DNA of 64,000 bases from Stagnimonas aquatica (GCF_003730135.1 NZ_RJVO01000004.1:124001-188000), one strand, 5' to 3'. Numbered from the stretch's first letter, positions 56,442-64,000 are shown. Notes: generated from the letters alone by a model not told the origin. Program-made: numbers and translations.

Positions 56442-57287
56442 TTATTTTACGTCTTGTGAAATATATAACGACTCTATTGTTATTTCGTTTCTGCCCAGCA
56501 GTGTTGCTTGGCTGGATCGCCCTGCATTGAGTCCAACTTTTCTCAGGTTTAAATAATCTGGCAAATCCTTCCCATACGACTTATCTCCGCATGTTCCATC
56601 GTAGCTCAGTAGATACGGAATTTTTCTTCGATTTAAATCTTCAAGGGCCAAAATAAGATCATCAATCAGAAGCGGAAACGCATAACGCTGATCTCTTTTT
56701 CCACTAGTGCCTTGCCAAGGTGGATCAAGGTAAACCAGTGAAGTGGGTTTAGCATCTTTTAGCACATCCCTAAAATCAGCGCCTACAGCCTCAACTCTCC
56801 CGGCGCACAGCTTAGAGACCATCATTATTTCTGATCTCATTGTTCTAGGATTTGTTCCACGTCTGCGACTATCAGCAGACTGATTAAAATCCCCATTGGC
56901 ATTAAATCTAACTGCGTTTTTGACGCATCTTGCTATCAGGTATAGAAGTTCAGATGGCTGCCTTGTTTCATTATAGTGATTTCTGACCTTAATGAAATAA
57001 TCGGACGGGCTTTTTAGCTGAGCGTTCCAATGCCTCTCGTATTGGTCTGCTATTTTATCAGGATCATTTATTACAAGGTTCCAAAGAGCCATGAGTGGCT
57101 CAAGTTTATCTGAGATTGTCGCTCGTCTAACTCTTCCACAAGCTAGTGCAGCAAGACTTACAGCCGCAGAACCAGCAAATGGCTCATAGATGAAGTCATA
57201 GCGACCTGAAAATTTATCCAAAATTATCGGAGCTAACTTTCTTTTGCTGCCTTGATACGGTAGAAAATGGGGAACTTTAGTTTTCAT
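56442..57287 (-). CDS. D12-class N6-adenine DNA methyltransferase
   Basis: The 281-residue enzyme has the D12/Dam-class order: PYQGSKRKLAPIIL (motif X / SAM), IYEPFAGSAAVSLAALA (motif I, FxGxG-like), VYLDPPWQGTSGKRDQRYAF (motif IV, DPPW) and a target-recognition region between them. It would methylate adenine in the sequence cut by the convergent HNH endonuclease, three bases away. A second ATG 14 bases upstream opens a five-codon frame that ends in the methyltransferase ATG (see separate entry). Confidence 0.9.
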   Translation of the reverse strand: MKTKVPHFLPYQGSKRKLAPIILDKFSGRYDFIYEPFAGSAAVSLAALACGRVRRATISDKLEPLMALWNLVINDPDKIADQYERHWNAQLKSPSDYFIKVRNHYNETRQPSELLYLIARCVKNAVRFNANGDFNQSADSRRRGTNPRTMRSEIMMVSKLCAGRVEAVGADFRDVLKDAKPTSLVYLDPPWQGTSGKRDQRYAFPLLIDDLILALEDLNRRKIPYLLSYDGTCGDKSYGKDLPDYLNLRKVGLNAGRSSQATLLGRNEITIESLYISQDVK

Positions 57288-57301
57288 TTATAACTTTTCA
57301 T
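57284..57301 (-). other. Five-codon leader frame overlapping the methyltransferase start
   Basis: On the minus strand ATG-AAA-AGT-TAT-AAA-TGA runs 57301 to 57284, and its TGA overlaps the methyltransferase ATG (57287) as ATGA. The sequence TTATAAATGAAAA around both ATGs is a direct repeat, so it may simply reflect a local duplication, or provide translational coupling. Confidence 0.35.
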
Positions 57302-57394
57302 TTATAAGCTAGAAAAACAGCGTCTTAGCGCGTTTCTGAAATCTATAGACTGCCAAGGGCGCGTTCCCCAGTGATCCTGTGGTCGGTTGAAGTA

Positions 57395-57766
57395 TTACGC
57401 GTTCTGGTCTCTTGTAGCAACTCCCCTTGGCCTATCCATCTTCACCCCATCAATCAAATAAGTCTCACCTTGCAATCTCAAATACTCTGCATCAAGACCT
57501 GGCATACCATCGGCTGATTTTCCGGCGAGCAGTTGGTTTCCAAACCAAAATAAGCCAAGCAAAAACTTTTCATCAGCCTGATCAAGCCCCATTTTTTCAA
57601 CCTTTCCCCCAAGAGTATAAATCCTATGCTCTCTGGCTTTTCGGGCTTCTCTTTTTGTTTTTAGCTTAACTCTGGCCTTTTGTTTGGCGAGGATCACTTT
57701 TTGTCTTTTTAGTAGTTCCTCATATTTGCTGATCGCTTTTTCAGCCTGTTCTAGTTTTTTGCTCAT
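57395..57766 (-). CDS. TraD/MobC-like mobilization accessory protein
   Basis: The 123-residue protein has a coiled-coil N-terminus (SKKLEQAEKAISKYEELLKRQKVILAKQKARVKLKTKREARKAREHR) followed by IYTLGGKVEKMGLDQADEKFLLGLFWFG. This matches the small TraD/MobC proteins divergent from MobA/MobL relaxases (R-x-H/R-R-x-IxLGGLxEKAGL...LLG). It probably helps the relaxase bind oriT. It is divergent from mobA across a 245-base region containing palindromes. Confidence 0.75.
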   Translation of the reverse strand: MSKKLEQAEKAISKYEELLKRQKVILAKQKARVKLKTKREARKAREHRIYTLGGKVEKMGLDQADEKFLLGLFWFGNQLLAGKSADGMPGLDAEYLRLQGETYLIDGVKMDRPRGVATRDQNA

Positions 57767-57786
57767 TTCTCACCTTTTCTCTTGAT

Positions 57787-57805
57787 ATTGACTCGTTCTG
57801 TCAAT
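57787..57805. promoter_or_regulatory. Palindrome in the divergent mobilization promoter
   Basis: ATTGAC and GTCAAT are separated by seven bases, 20 bases upstream of the TraD/MobC-like start. It may be its operator. A looser dyad (CTCTTGATATTGAC / GTCAAGATATTAAGAG, about 57779-57825) surrounds it. Confidence 0.45.
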
Positions 57806-57883
57806 TCGTCAAGATATTAAGAGGAGCAAAAAATCACAGTGAGCGGCATAACCAAAAATCAACCCCAAAGCCGAGTCTTAAAA

Positions 57884-57954
57884 GCACGCTTAGGCAAACT
57901 TCGTTTGCGCGTGCAAGGGGCATGGCCCCTTGACCCCATTTGGCTTTGCCAAAT
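57884..57954 (+). other. Candidate oriT: three consecutive hairpins upstream of the relaxase
   Basis: GCACGC-TTAG-GCAAAC-TTC-GTTTGC-GCGTGC (57884-57914) forms a 12-bp stem with a four-base bulge. AAGGGGC-ATG-GCCCCTT (57915-57931) and ATTTGGC-TTT-GCCAAAT (57938-57954) follow. An inverted repeat just before a nick region, near a MOBQ-type relaxase gene, is the usual oriT layout. The nick site itself is not identified. Confidence 0.5.
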
Positions 57955-58011
57955 AAAGCTCAAACCCTTTGTTTTGCTTGTTGTTGGGGTTGAGGGTGGA
58001 GGGTCTAGCTA

Positions 58012-59658
58012 ATGGCAATCTATCGTTGCAGCCTTAGCACCTTCTCCCGAGCCAAGGGACATAGCTCGGTCAAAGCCGCTGCATACCGAGCCAGAACTAC
58101 CCTTTTGGACACTGTTTCAGGAAAAACATCCAACTACAGTAATCGCGGCGGCTTGGCCGCAAACTTGATGTTTTTTCCCAAAGGGGAAATGCCAGCATGG
58201 TGCAAAGACCTTCAAGCCTTTTGGAATGAAGCAGAAAAGGCAGAAACCAGGGTCAACAGCACAGTAGCTCGCGAGTTCTTAATCGCTCTACCTCATGAGA
58301 TGGATGACCAGCAAAGGCTTGCCCTAACTCAAGAAATCACAAGAAACCTTGTTGACAGGTTTGGCTTTGCGGCAATGGTTTCCATCCACCATCCAGATAA
58401 AGACGATAAAAACGAGCACGTCCATATCCTGACCACCACCAGAAAACTAGAAAAAACTGGCTTTACCGCAAAAGTCAGAGAACTGGATATGCGAAGCAAA
58501 GCCGTTGAAGAAGTCAGGGAAATGGTTGCAAACACCATTAACAAACATCTGGAAAAAGGAGGCTATGAAGCGAGAGTCGATCACCGCACCCTTGAAGCCC
58601 AATTAGAAGAAGCCACAGAAAAGCAAGACATCAAGAAAATCATTGAGCTGGATAGAGAACCTGTCCCCCATGTTTTCCGTGGAAAAAACCAACAAAAATA
58701 CGAAGAGAAAAGACAGAAAGTTATTGAGAAAAACCAAAAACGCTATGAGAAAAATATCAGACAGTTTTTGGTTGCAACTGCTGAGGACGCCCAGAATAGA
58801 AGCAACATCATTCAGCAATTAAAAGCAAAACAAGATAAGACCGAAGAGCAAATAAAAACAGCTATAAAAGCCTATGATTATTTATCTGAACTTGTTCAAA
58901 CCAAGGGCGCCAGCAAAGCACTTCAATTGGACTTGGCGTTTTTAAGTCCACTTGAAAAATCTATTTTCTTTGATGTCAACTTCAGCCACAACAGACTCCC
59001 GCCCGATAAGCTGGAAAAAGTTCAAGTTCTAAAAGAAAGAACATTGAACGAAGCTGAAAAGCTCACAGTCATTCAGCAGGACACCAGCCAGCACTTGAAA
59101 ACACATAAAGCCGAAGGGCAGAAAGAAGCTGGCCTTTTACACTGGCTTACCCATCAAGCCAAAGAAAATGGCATCAGGTTTGAATTAAAAGATCAAAAAC
59201 CATTTGTGCCAGAACCTTTTAAGCCCAATGGCGTTTTATCCGGCATAGAAAATCTCATCAGCAAGATGGAACACAGAAAAACCATTGAGCCAATGTTTCA
59301 AACTGATTTTGAGCACTGCAACATCCAGCAGGCAAAGCACCAGGCCGCCAGCCTCCCACCATCAGCAAGAGCAATGGTTGGCAACAACTTGATGGCAAGG
59401 CTTGCCAGTGCTGCCAGTTCCGTGCGAGCGCTAGAAGGTCAGCTCAGAACCTGCAAACCAGAACAGCGCGCCGAACTACTCGGCCGTATCAGGGAAGCAG
59501 ACAAGGAGCTACAGGCCGCCAACAGGGCACTTGATGAGGCCAAGAGCAACGCACTGGCCGCAGCAGCTCAAGAAGCAGAGCAGGCCAGACAGATGACCGC
59601 CCGCACGTCCTTCATTCCAGAACTAACGCTCAAGCTGGATGCAAAAGATCGTCGCTAG
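58012..59658 (+). CDS. mobA: MobA/MobL-family relaxase (MOBQ type)
   Basis: The 548-residue protein starts MAIYRCSLSTFSRAKGHSSVKAAAYRA, the typical MobA/MobL N-terminus with the catalytic Tyr4. It has the relaxase core AREFLIALPHEMDDQQRLALTQEITRNLVDRFGFAAMVSIHHPDKDDKNEHVHILTTTR, in which HxxxxxxxxHVH supplies the metal-binding His triad. A charged, coiled-coil C-terminal region (about 200-548) follows, with no primase or helicase motif. It nicks oriT and pilots the strand in a helper's secretion channel. The coding sequence is AT-rich. Confidence 0.92.
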   Translation: MAIYRCSLSTFSRAKGHSSVKAAAYRARTTLLDTVSGKTSNYSNRGGLAANLMFFPKGEMPAWCKDLQAFWNEAEKAETRVNSTVAREFLIALPHEMDDQQRLALTQEITRNLVDRFGFAAMVSIHHPDKDDKNEHVHILTTTRKLEKTGFTAKVRELDMRSKAVEEVREMVANTINKHLEKGGYEARVDHRTLEAQLEEATEKQDIKKIIELDREPVPHVFRGKNQQKYEEKRQKVIEKNQKRYEKNIRQFLVATAEDAQNRSNIIQQLKAKQDKTEEQIKTAIKAYDYLSELVQTKGASKALQLDLAFLSPLEKSIFFDVNFSHNRLPPDKLEKVQVLKERTLNEAEKLTVIQQDTSQHLKTHKAEGQKEAGLLHWLTHQAKENGIRFELKDQKPFVPEPFKPNGVLSGIENLISKMEHRKTIEPMFQTDFEHCNIQQAKHQAASLPPSARAMVGNNLMARLASAASSVRALEGQLRTCKPEQRAELLGRIREADKELQAANRALDEAKSNALAAAAQEAEQARQMTARTSFIPELTLKLDAKDRR

Positions 59659-59757
59659 GTGAAGGCCCCACACCTAGCAAAAAACCAAAGGGGCCAGGTT
59701 GAGCAATTCAAATCCCCGTTTGTCCCTCGAACCCAGCAGCTTTGCCCACAACCACCA

Positions 59758-59795
59758 CCCAAAAACACCAGCTATCCGTTGGGCTGGTTTTTGGG
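59758..59795 (+). terminator. Long imperfect hairpin downstream of the relaxase gene
   Basis: CCCAAAAACaCCAGC pairs with GCTGGTTTTTGGG around a ~10-base loop; the stem includes the T-run. A further GGCCCC / GGGGCC pair lies at 59664-59695. The remaining bases of 59659-59936 show no gene. Confidence 0.5.
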
Positions 59796-59936
59796 CGTTG
59801 CTTGTGGACAAAGACCCCAGCTAAGATCACTGGGACAAAGAGGTAGGACAACTTTTCTGCTTATTTCTTGTCCACCGGGTTTCCAGAACAGCAATGGAAA
59901 CAGGATGTTGGATTTTTCAGCCATCAAAGGTCAGAA

Positions 59937-59955
59937 AATCCCGCCCTGTCCGCCA
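59937..59955 (+). repeat. attR core
   Basis: Second copy of AATCCCGCCCTGTCCGCCA, identical to the tRNA-Ser 3' end at 52068-52086. Host-like sequence resumes after it. Confidence 0.92.
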
Positions 59956-59980
59956 AGTTTGCGCAGTCCGCAGTACAGAA

Positions 59981-60005
59981 ACCCCGGAGTGATCCGGGGT
60001 TTTTT
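59981..60005 (+). terminator. Displaced terminator of tRNA-Ser
   Basis: ACCCCGGA-GTGA-TCCGGGGT followed by TTTTT lies 25 bases after attR. Before integration it would have stood about the same distance downstream of the tRNA-Ser gene. Confidence 0.85.
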
Positions 60006-60161
60006 GTGCCTGTCGCTCCCCAAGGCGCGGCTCCGCTGCCAGCGGCTACCAGTCGGCGGGCTCGCCCGCCTGCGCCTGGCGCTAGTCTTAGCCTGCCGCA
60101 AAGGAAAAAAACCTCAGGGATTCCGCAGGCCGCCCGCCGGCCGTTTCCGGGAGTAGGGCTC

Positions 60162-62780
60162 TTGTACCGACTGGCCAGGCTGTTTCAGCGCGCTCCGGCG
60201 CCCGGCACCGGCGGGCAGGCCGTGCCCGAGGCCTACTGGAGCCTGTCCGCCGAGCGTCTGATTGCCGATCTCGATAGCGAACCGCAAGGCCTGGCGGACG
60301 CGGAGGCGGCGCGGCGTCTGGCGCGCGATGGCGCCAACCGCCTGGTCACCACCCGCCAGGCGACGGCGCTGGGATTGTTTCTGAGCCAGTTTAAAAGCCC
60401 GCTGGTTCTGATCCTGATCGCCGCCTCGCTGATCTCGCTGGCGGCGGCGGAGTGGATCGACGCCAGCGTCGTGCTGGTGATCGTGCTCGGCAGCACCCTG
60501 CTCGGCTTCACCCAGGAGTACGTCGCCGGCAACATGATCGACAAGCTGCGCTCGAAGGTCACCATCCATTCGAGTGTCCTGCGTGACGGCCAGCCGCAGA
60601 CCCTGCCGTCGAGCCAGGTGGCGCAGGGCGATGTGCTGCTGCTCTCGGCGGGCAGCCTGATCCCGGCCGATGGCGTGGTGCTGGCGGCGAAGGATCTCTA
60701 CGTTGACCAGGCGGTGCTCACCGGCGAAACCTTCCCGGTGGAGAAGCAGCCGGGGCCGACGCTCGCGCAGGCGGGTCTCGCCGAGCGTGGCAACTGCGTC
60801 TACATGGGCACCAATGTGCGCAGCGGCACCGCGCGGGTGCTGATCGTGCGGACCGGCAAGGCGACGGTGTTCGGCCAGATCGCCGGCAAGCTGGCCCTGC
60901 GACCGCCGATGACCGAATTCGAGCGCGGCATCCAGCGCTTCGGCTATCTGCTGACCCGGATCATGCTGACCATGGTGGTGGCGGTGCTCGCCATCAACAT
61001 CTTCATGGACAAGCCGCCCATCGCCTCGCTGCTGTTCGCGCTGGCGCTGGCGGTCGGGCTGACGCCGGAGCTGCTGCCGGCGATCGTCAGCATCACCCTC
61101 TCGCACGGCGCCAAGCGCATGGCCAGGCTGGGAGTGATCGTGCGGCGGCTGAATTCCATCGAGAACCTCGGCAGCATGGATGTGCTGTGCACCGACAAGA
61201 CCGGCACCCTCACCGCAGGCGTGGTCGAACTCGACGGCGCCTACGACGAACTGGGGCAGGCCAGCCGCGAAGTGCTGCGCCTGGCTGGCGTCAACGCCCG
61301 TTTGCAGTCCGGTCTGGTCAATCCACTCGATGCGGCGGTGCGCGCCGCCGCCGATCAGGCCGGCCTGGCGCTCGACGGGCTTGCCCGCATCGACGAGATT
61401 CCCTACGACTTCGTGCGCAAATGCCTGTCGGTGGTGGTCGCCGACGCCTCGGGCGCGAGACAGTTGATCGCCAAGGGCGCGCTCGACCGCATCCTGGCCC
61501 TGTGTACCCGGGAGGGCGCGCAGGGCCTGCCGCTGGACGCCGGGCGCCGCGCCCGCATCGAGGCGAGCTACGAGCGCTGGAGCGCGCAGGGTTACCGCGT
61601 TCTGGGGGTCGCCTGGCGCGCGGTGGATGCACGCGAAGCCGCGTATACCCGCGCCGACGAATGTGAACTCTGCTTTGCCGGCTTCCTGCTGTTTCTCGAC
61701 CCGCCCAAGCCCGATGCCCGGCAGACGGTCGCCGACCTGGCACGGCGCGGGGTGGGGCTGAAGATCATCACCGGCGACAACCGCAAGGTGGCGCGGCATG
61801 TCGCCGAGGCGGTCGGTCTGCCCGAGGCCAGCCTGCTGACCGGGAGCGAACTCGACGCCATGGACAATGCCGCGCTGCTGCACGCGGCGGAACGCACGGC
61901 GGTGTTCGCCGAGGTCGATCCCAACCAGAAGGAACGGATCATCCTCGCGCTGCAGAAAAGCGGCCATGTGGTCGGCTACATGGGCGATGGCATCAACGAC
62001 GCCCTGGCGCTGCACACCGCCGATGTCGGCATCTCGGTGGACACCGCCGTGGATGTCGCCAAGGAGGCCGCCGACTTCGTGCTCCTGAGCAAGGATCTCG
62101 GCGTGCTGCGGCAGGGCATCGACGAGGGCCGGACCACCTTCGCCAACACCCTCAAGTACATCCTCGCCACGGTCAGCGCCAACTTCGGCAACATGTTCAG
62201 CATGGCGCTGGCCTCGATCTTCCTGCCGTTTCTGCCGCTGCTGGCCTCGCAGATCCTGCTCAACAACTTCCTGTCGGACATCCCGGCCACCACCATCGCC
62301 GGCGACCGGGTGGACGCCGAGTGGGTGGCCAGGCCGCGCCGCTGGGACGCGCTGTTCATCCGCGACTACATGGTGCTGTTCGGCCTGCTCAGCTCGGTCT
62401 TCGACCTGCTCACCTTCGGCGTGCTGCTCTGGCTGTTCGAGGCCGCGCCGGAGGAGTTCCGCACCGGCTGGTTCATCGAGTCGCTGCTCACCGAGCTGGT
62501 GATCGCCCTGGTGGTGCGCACCCGGCGCCGGTTCTACCGCAGCCGGCCCGGAAACTGGCTGCTGGCCAGCACCCTGGCGGTGGTGGCCGTTGCGCTGTGG
62601 ATCCCTTATTCCCCGCTCAGTCCGATGCTCGGCTTCGTGCCACTGCCGGCCACGCTGCTGCTGGCGGTGATCGCGCTGACGCTGCTGTACGTGCTGGCGG
62701 TGGAGCTGGCAAAGACGCTGTTCTACGCGCGTGTCGGCAGCGCCCGCCGACAGTGGCCGGCCTCGCCTGCCGGGGCTTGA
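60162..62780 (+). CDS. mgtA: Magnesium-type P-type ATPase (MgtA family)
   Basis: The product of about 872 residues is a P-type ATPase of the P3B class: cation-ATPase N-domain (YWSLSAERLIADLDSEPQGLADAEAARRLARDGANRL), VLTGETFPVEKQ, the membrane PEL stretch GLTPELLPAIVSITLS, phosphorylation site VLCTDKTGTLT and hinge YMGDGINDALALHTADVGIS. These fit MgtA/MgtB Mg2+ importers. The start is uncertain: TTG 60162 has GGGAGTAGGG upstream and is preferred; GTG 60222 is an alternative. The open frame extends back across the element boundary but that part is not conserved. A MerR regulator and copper ATPase follow. Confidence 0.88.
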   Translation: MYRLARLFQRAPAPGTGGQAVPEAYWSLSAERLIADLDSEPQGLADAEAARRLARDGANRLVTTRQATALGLFLSQFKSPLVLILIAASLISLAAAEWIDASVVLVIVLGSTLLGFTQEYVAGNMIDKLRSKVTIHSSVLRDGQPQTLPSSQVAQGDVLLLSAGSLIPADGVVLAAKDLYVDQAVLTGETFPVEKQPGPTLAQAGLAERGNCVYMGTNVRSGTARVLIVRTGKATVFGQIAGKLALRPPMTEFERGIQRFGYLLTRIMLTMVVAVLAINIFMDKPPIASLLFALALAVGLTPELLPAIVSITLSHGAKRMARLGVIVRRLNSIENLGSMDVLCTDKTGTLTAGVVELDGAYDELGQASREVLRLAGVNARLQSGLVNPLDAAVRAAADQAGLALDGLARIDEIPYDFVRKCLSVVVADASGARQLIAKGALDRILALCTREGAQGLPLDAGRRARIEASYERWSAQGYRVLGVAWRAVDAREAAYTRADECELCFAGFLLFLDPPKPDARQTVADLARRGVGLKIITGDNRKVARHVAEAVGLPEASLLTGSELDAMDNAALLHAAERTAVFAEVDPNQKERIILALQKSGHVVGYMGDGINDALALHTADVGISVDTAVDVAKEAADFVLLSKDLGVLRQGIDEGRTTFANTLKYILATVSANFGNMFSMALASIFLPFLPLLASQILLNNFLSDIPATTIAGDRVDAEWVARPRRWDALFIRDYMVLFGLLSSVFDLLTFGVLLWLFEAAPEEFRTGWFIESLLTELVIALVVRTRRRFYRSRPGNWLLASTLAVVAVALWIPYSPLSPMLGFVPLPATLLLAVIALTLLYVLAVELAKTLFYARVGSARRQWPASPAGA

Positions 62781-62808
62781 CTCTGGAGGTGGGTCCAGGG
62801 TTTAGGCT
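62777..62808 (+). promoter_or_regulatory. MerR-type promoter with long spacer and dyad
   Basis: TTGACT (-35) and TAGGCT (-10) are 20 bases apart, the over-long spacing characteristic of MerR-activated promoters. The spacer holds a dyad CTCTGGA-GGTGGG-TCCAGGG (6 of 7 pairs). The -35 overlaps the mgtA stop codon. Confidence 0.65.
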
Positions 62809-62834
62809 GCGCTGGAATCCTCGTTGGAGCAGAC

Positions 62835-63272
62835 ATGGACAGGCTCACCATCAGCAGGCTCGCCGAAGCCGGCGGCGTCGGCGTTGACACCGTGCGCTTC
62901 TACGAACGCAGCGGGCTGATCCGCAAGCCCGCGCGCAGCGCCGCCGGCTATCGCCTGTACGCGGCCGAGGAGGTCCGCCGGCTGCGCTTCATCCGCCGCG
63001 CCAAGGCGCTGGGTTTCTCGCTGGACGACATCACCGAACTGCTGCACCTCAACGACGGCCAGGGCTCGCGCGCCTCGGTGCGCGCGCTGGCGCGGCAGCG
63101 GCTGGACGAGATCGAGCGCAAGCTGCGCGCCTTGCAGGCCCTGCAACACAGCTTGCAGACGCTGGTTCAGCACTGCGATGGCCACGGCGGGCTGGCCGGC
63201 TGTCCGATCATCGAGGCGGTGCTGGAGCCTGAGCAGCCCATCGCCCAGGCCGACACCCGGAGCGCCGCATGA
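62835..63272 (+). CDS. MerR-family metal-responsive regulator
   Basis: The 145-residue protein has the MerR DNA-binding domain LTISRLAEAGGVGVDTVRFYERSGLIRKPARSAAGYRLYAAEEVRRLRFI, a dimerisation coiled coil, and a C-terminal metal loop HCDGHGGLAGCPIIEAV with Cys residues nine apart (C-x8-C), as in soft-metal sensors of the CueR/ZntR/MerR group. It is coupled to the following P-type ATPase by ATGA overlap and preceded by a MerR-type promoter, so it likely autoregulates the pair. Which metal it senses cannot be fixed from sequence. Confidence 0.9.
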   Translation: MDRLTISRLAEAGGVGVDTVRFYERSGLIRKPARSAAGYRLYAAEEVRRLRFIRRAKALGFSLDDITELLHLNDGQGSRASVRALARQRLDEIERKLRALQALQHSLQTLVQHCDGHGGLAGCPIIEAVLEPEQPIAQADTRSAA

Positions 63273-64000
63273 ACCACGATCATTCCGGTAGCCACAAGTC
63301 CGGCGAGCACAAGTGCGGCGAGGGCCGCTGCGGCCATCAGCCCGGCAAGCCGCCTGCCGCGCCTGCCGCCCAGCCCACTGCGTCCATCGTTCCGGCTCCG
63401 GCTCCGGCGCCTGCGGCGGCCTGCTGCGCCGGGGCCGGGCACTCCGGGCATGGCGACCACCGGCCGCCGACTGTACCGGCCGCAGTGGCTAGCGCCGCTG
63501 CCCCGGGCGCCTCGGTCTGGACCTGCCCCATGCACCCCGAGGTGCGCCGCGACCGCCCCGGCGCCTGTCCGCTCTGCGGCATGGCGCTGGAGCTGCTGGC
63601 GCCCAGCGCCGAGGCCGAGGACCACGGCGAGCTGGACGACATGCGCCGGCGCTTCTGGATCAGCGCCGCGCTGTGCCTGCCGCTGCTCTGGGCCATGCTC
63701 GGCGAGCTGCTGCCGGCGGTGGACCCGATGCGCCTGTTCGGCCATCGCGCCCTCGCCTGGGGGCAACTGCTGCTGGCGACGCCGGTGGTGCTCTGGGCCG
63801 GCTGGCCGTTCTTCGTCCGTGGCTGGGACTCGCTGCGCCACCGCAGCCTCAACATGTTCACCCTGATCGCGCTCGGCGCCGGCGCCGCCTGGGCCTATTC
63901 GCTGCTGGCGACGGTGTTCCCCGCAGCGCTGCCGGACTCGTTCCGCACGCCGATGGGCAGCGTGCCGCTGTACTTCGAGGCGGCGGCGGTGATCGTCACC
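63269..64000 (+). CDS. Copper/heavy-metal P-type ATPase, N-terminal part (runs off the window)
   Basis: The frame from ATG 63269 is open to the window end (244 codons). It begins with a His/Cys/Gly-rich tail (HDHSGSHKSGEHKCGEGRCGH), continues with a Pro/Ala linker, then a heavy-metal-binding module WTCPMHPEVRRDRPGACPLCGMALEL, and the first membrane helices (RRFWISAALCLPLLWAMLG; GQLLLATPVVLWAGWPFFVRGWDSLRHRSLNMFTLIALG). This layout is that of CopA/SilP-type P1B ATPases with an HMBD. The catalytic domains lie outside the window. Co-translation with the MerR regulator indicates metal-induced efflux. Confidence 0.88.
   Translation, partial: MNHDHSGSHKSGEHKCGEGRCGHQPGKPPAAPAAQPTASIVPAPAPAPAAACCAGAGHSGHGDHRPPTVPAAVASAAAPGASVWTCPMHPEVRRDRPGACPLCGMALELLAPSAEAEDHGELDDMRRRFWISAALCLPLLWAMLGELLPAVDPMRLFGHRALAWGQLLLATPVVLWAGWPFFVRGWDSLRHRSLNMFTLIALGAGAAWAYSLLATVFPAALPDSFRTPMGSVPLYFEAAAVIVT

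Larger units (their letters stand above)
52068..59955 (+). mobile_element. Integrative mobilizable element inserted in tRNA-Ser
   Basis: The 19-bp sequence AATCCCGCCCTGTCCGCCA occurs at 52068-52086 (tRNA 3' end) and again at 59937-59955. Between the copies lie a tyrosine integrase, MobA/MobL relaxase with TraD/MobC-like partner and an oriT-like region, an HNH endonuclease/adenine methyltransferase pair, a hairpin array and unknown genes. Base composition shifts clearly toward A+T relative to the flanks. No conjugation (mating-pair) genes are present, so transfer would need a helper. Confidence 0.9.

Noticed and set aside
59868-60161. Upstream extension of the Mg2+ ATPase frame across the element boundary
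   Set aside because: It crosses attR and the displaced terminator; the conserved ATPase N-terminus begins after 60162, which has a ribosome site.

Overview
The window is high-GC DNA of an aerobic, catabolically versatile Gammaproteobacterium. The order phoH / bcp / gcvR-like / dapA / short BamC-like lipoprotein, the paired YceI-cytochrome b561 genes and the density of fatty-acid, terpenoid and Baeyer-Villiger genes suggest a Nevskiales-type organism (Solimonas/Hydrocarboniphaga-like). This placement is an inference from gene content only.

Layout. 1-6 kb: the end of an outer-membrane protein; a small exported protein with a Cys-helix-Arg tail overlapping a CPBP (MrtJ-like) protease; a PAP2-like enzyme; an M19-like lipoprotein; a polytopic membrane protein. 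6.3-14.5 kb: a minus-strand metal-efflux operon (czcI-like, czcC, czcB, czcA, czcP-like ATPase). 14.8-22.1 kb: an AraC regulator divergent from a five-gene beta-oxidation operon (thiolase, fused hydratase/dehydrogenase, acetoacetate-decarboxylase-like, acyl-CoA dehydrogenase, enoyl-CoA hydratase). 22.1-22.5 kb: a 362-bp MITE-like element inserted exactly in a shared CTAG double stop. 22.5-28.7 kb: a linalool dehydratase/isomerase-like and MpaB/Lcp-type (DUF2236) pair with a divergent TetR and a clear operator, then an acyl-CoA ligase with its own TetR. 28.9-35.7 kb: an operon of TlpA, DUF4266 lipoprotein, DUF3570 protein and two tandem triheme RoxA-like lipoproteins. 35.9-40.2 kb: AraC divergent from a Baeyer-Villiger monooxygenase and a GMC oxidoreductase. 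40.2-52.1 kb: housekeeping (tRNA-Leu, cytochrome b561/YceI, ammonium transporter with a sigma-54 promoter, htpG with a sigma-32-like promoter, TSUP, PhoH, Bcp, GcvR-like, DapA, tRNA-Ser).

52.07-59.96 kb is an integrative mobilizable element in the 3' end of tRNA-Ser, bounded by 19-bp direct repeats. It is visibly more AT-rich than the host. It carries a tyrosine integrase, three unknown genes, a dense array of at least eleven hairpins (candidate large structured RNA), an HNH endonuclease convergent with a D12-class adenine methyltransferase, a TraD/MobC-like accessory protein, an oriT-like hairpin cluster and a MobA/MobL relaxase. Beyond attR the host sequence resumes with the displaced tRNA-Ser terminator, an Mg2+ P-type ATPase, a MerR-type regulator and the start of a copper-type P-type ATPase.

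Functionally, 14.8-40.2 kb reads as one catabolic neighbourhood: two oxygenase families known from rubber cleavage, a terpene-alcohol dehydratase homologue, BVMO, alcohol oxidation, CoA ligation and beta-oxidation, under four dedicated regulators. The substrate is not identifiable from sequence. Coordinates and repeats were read by eye; no database search was possible.
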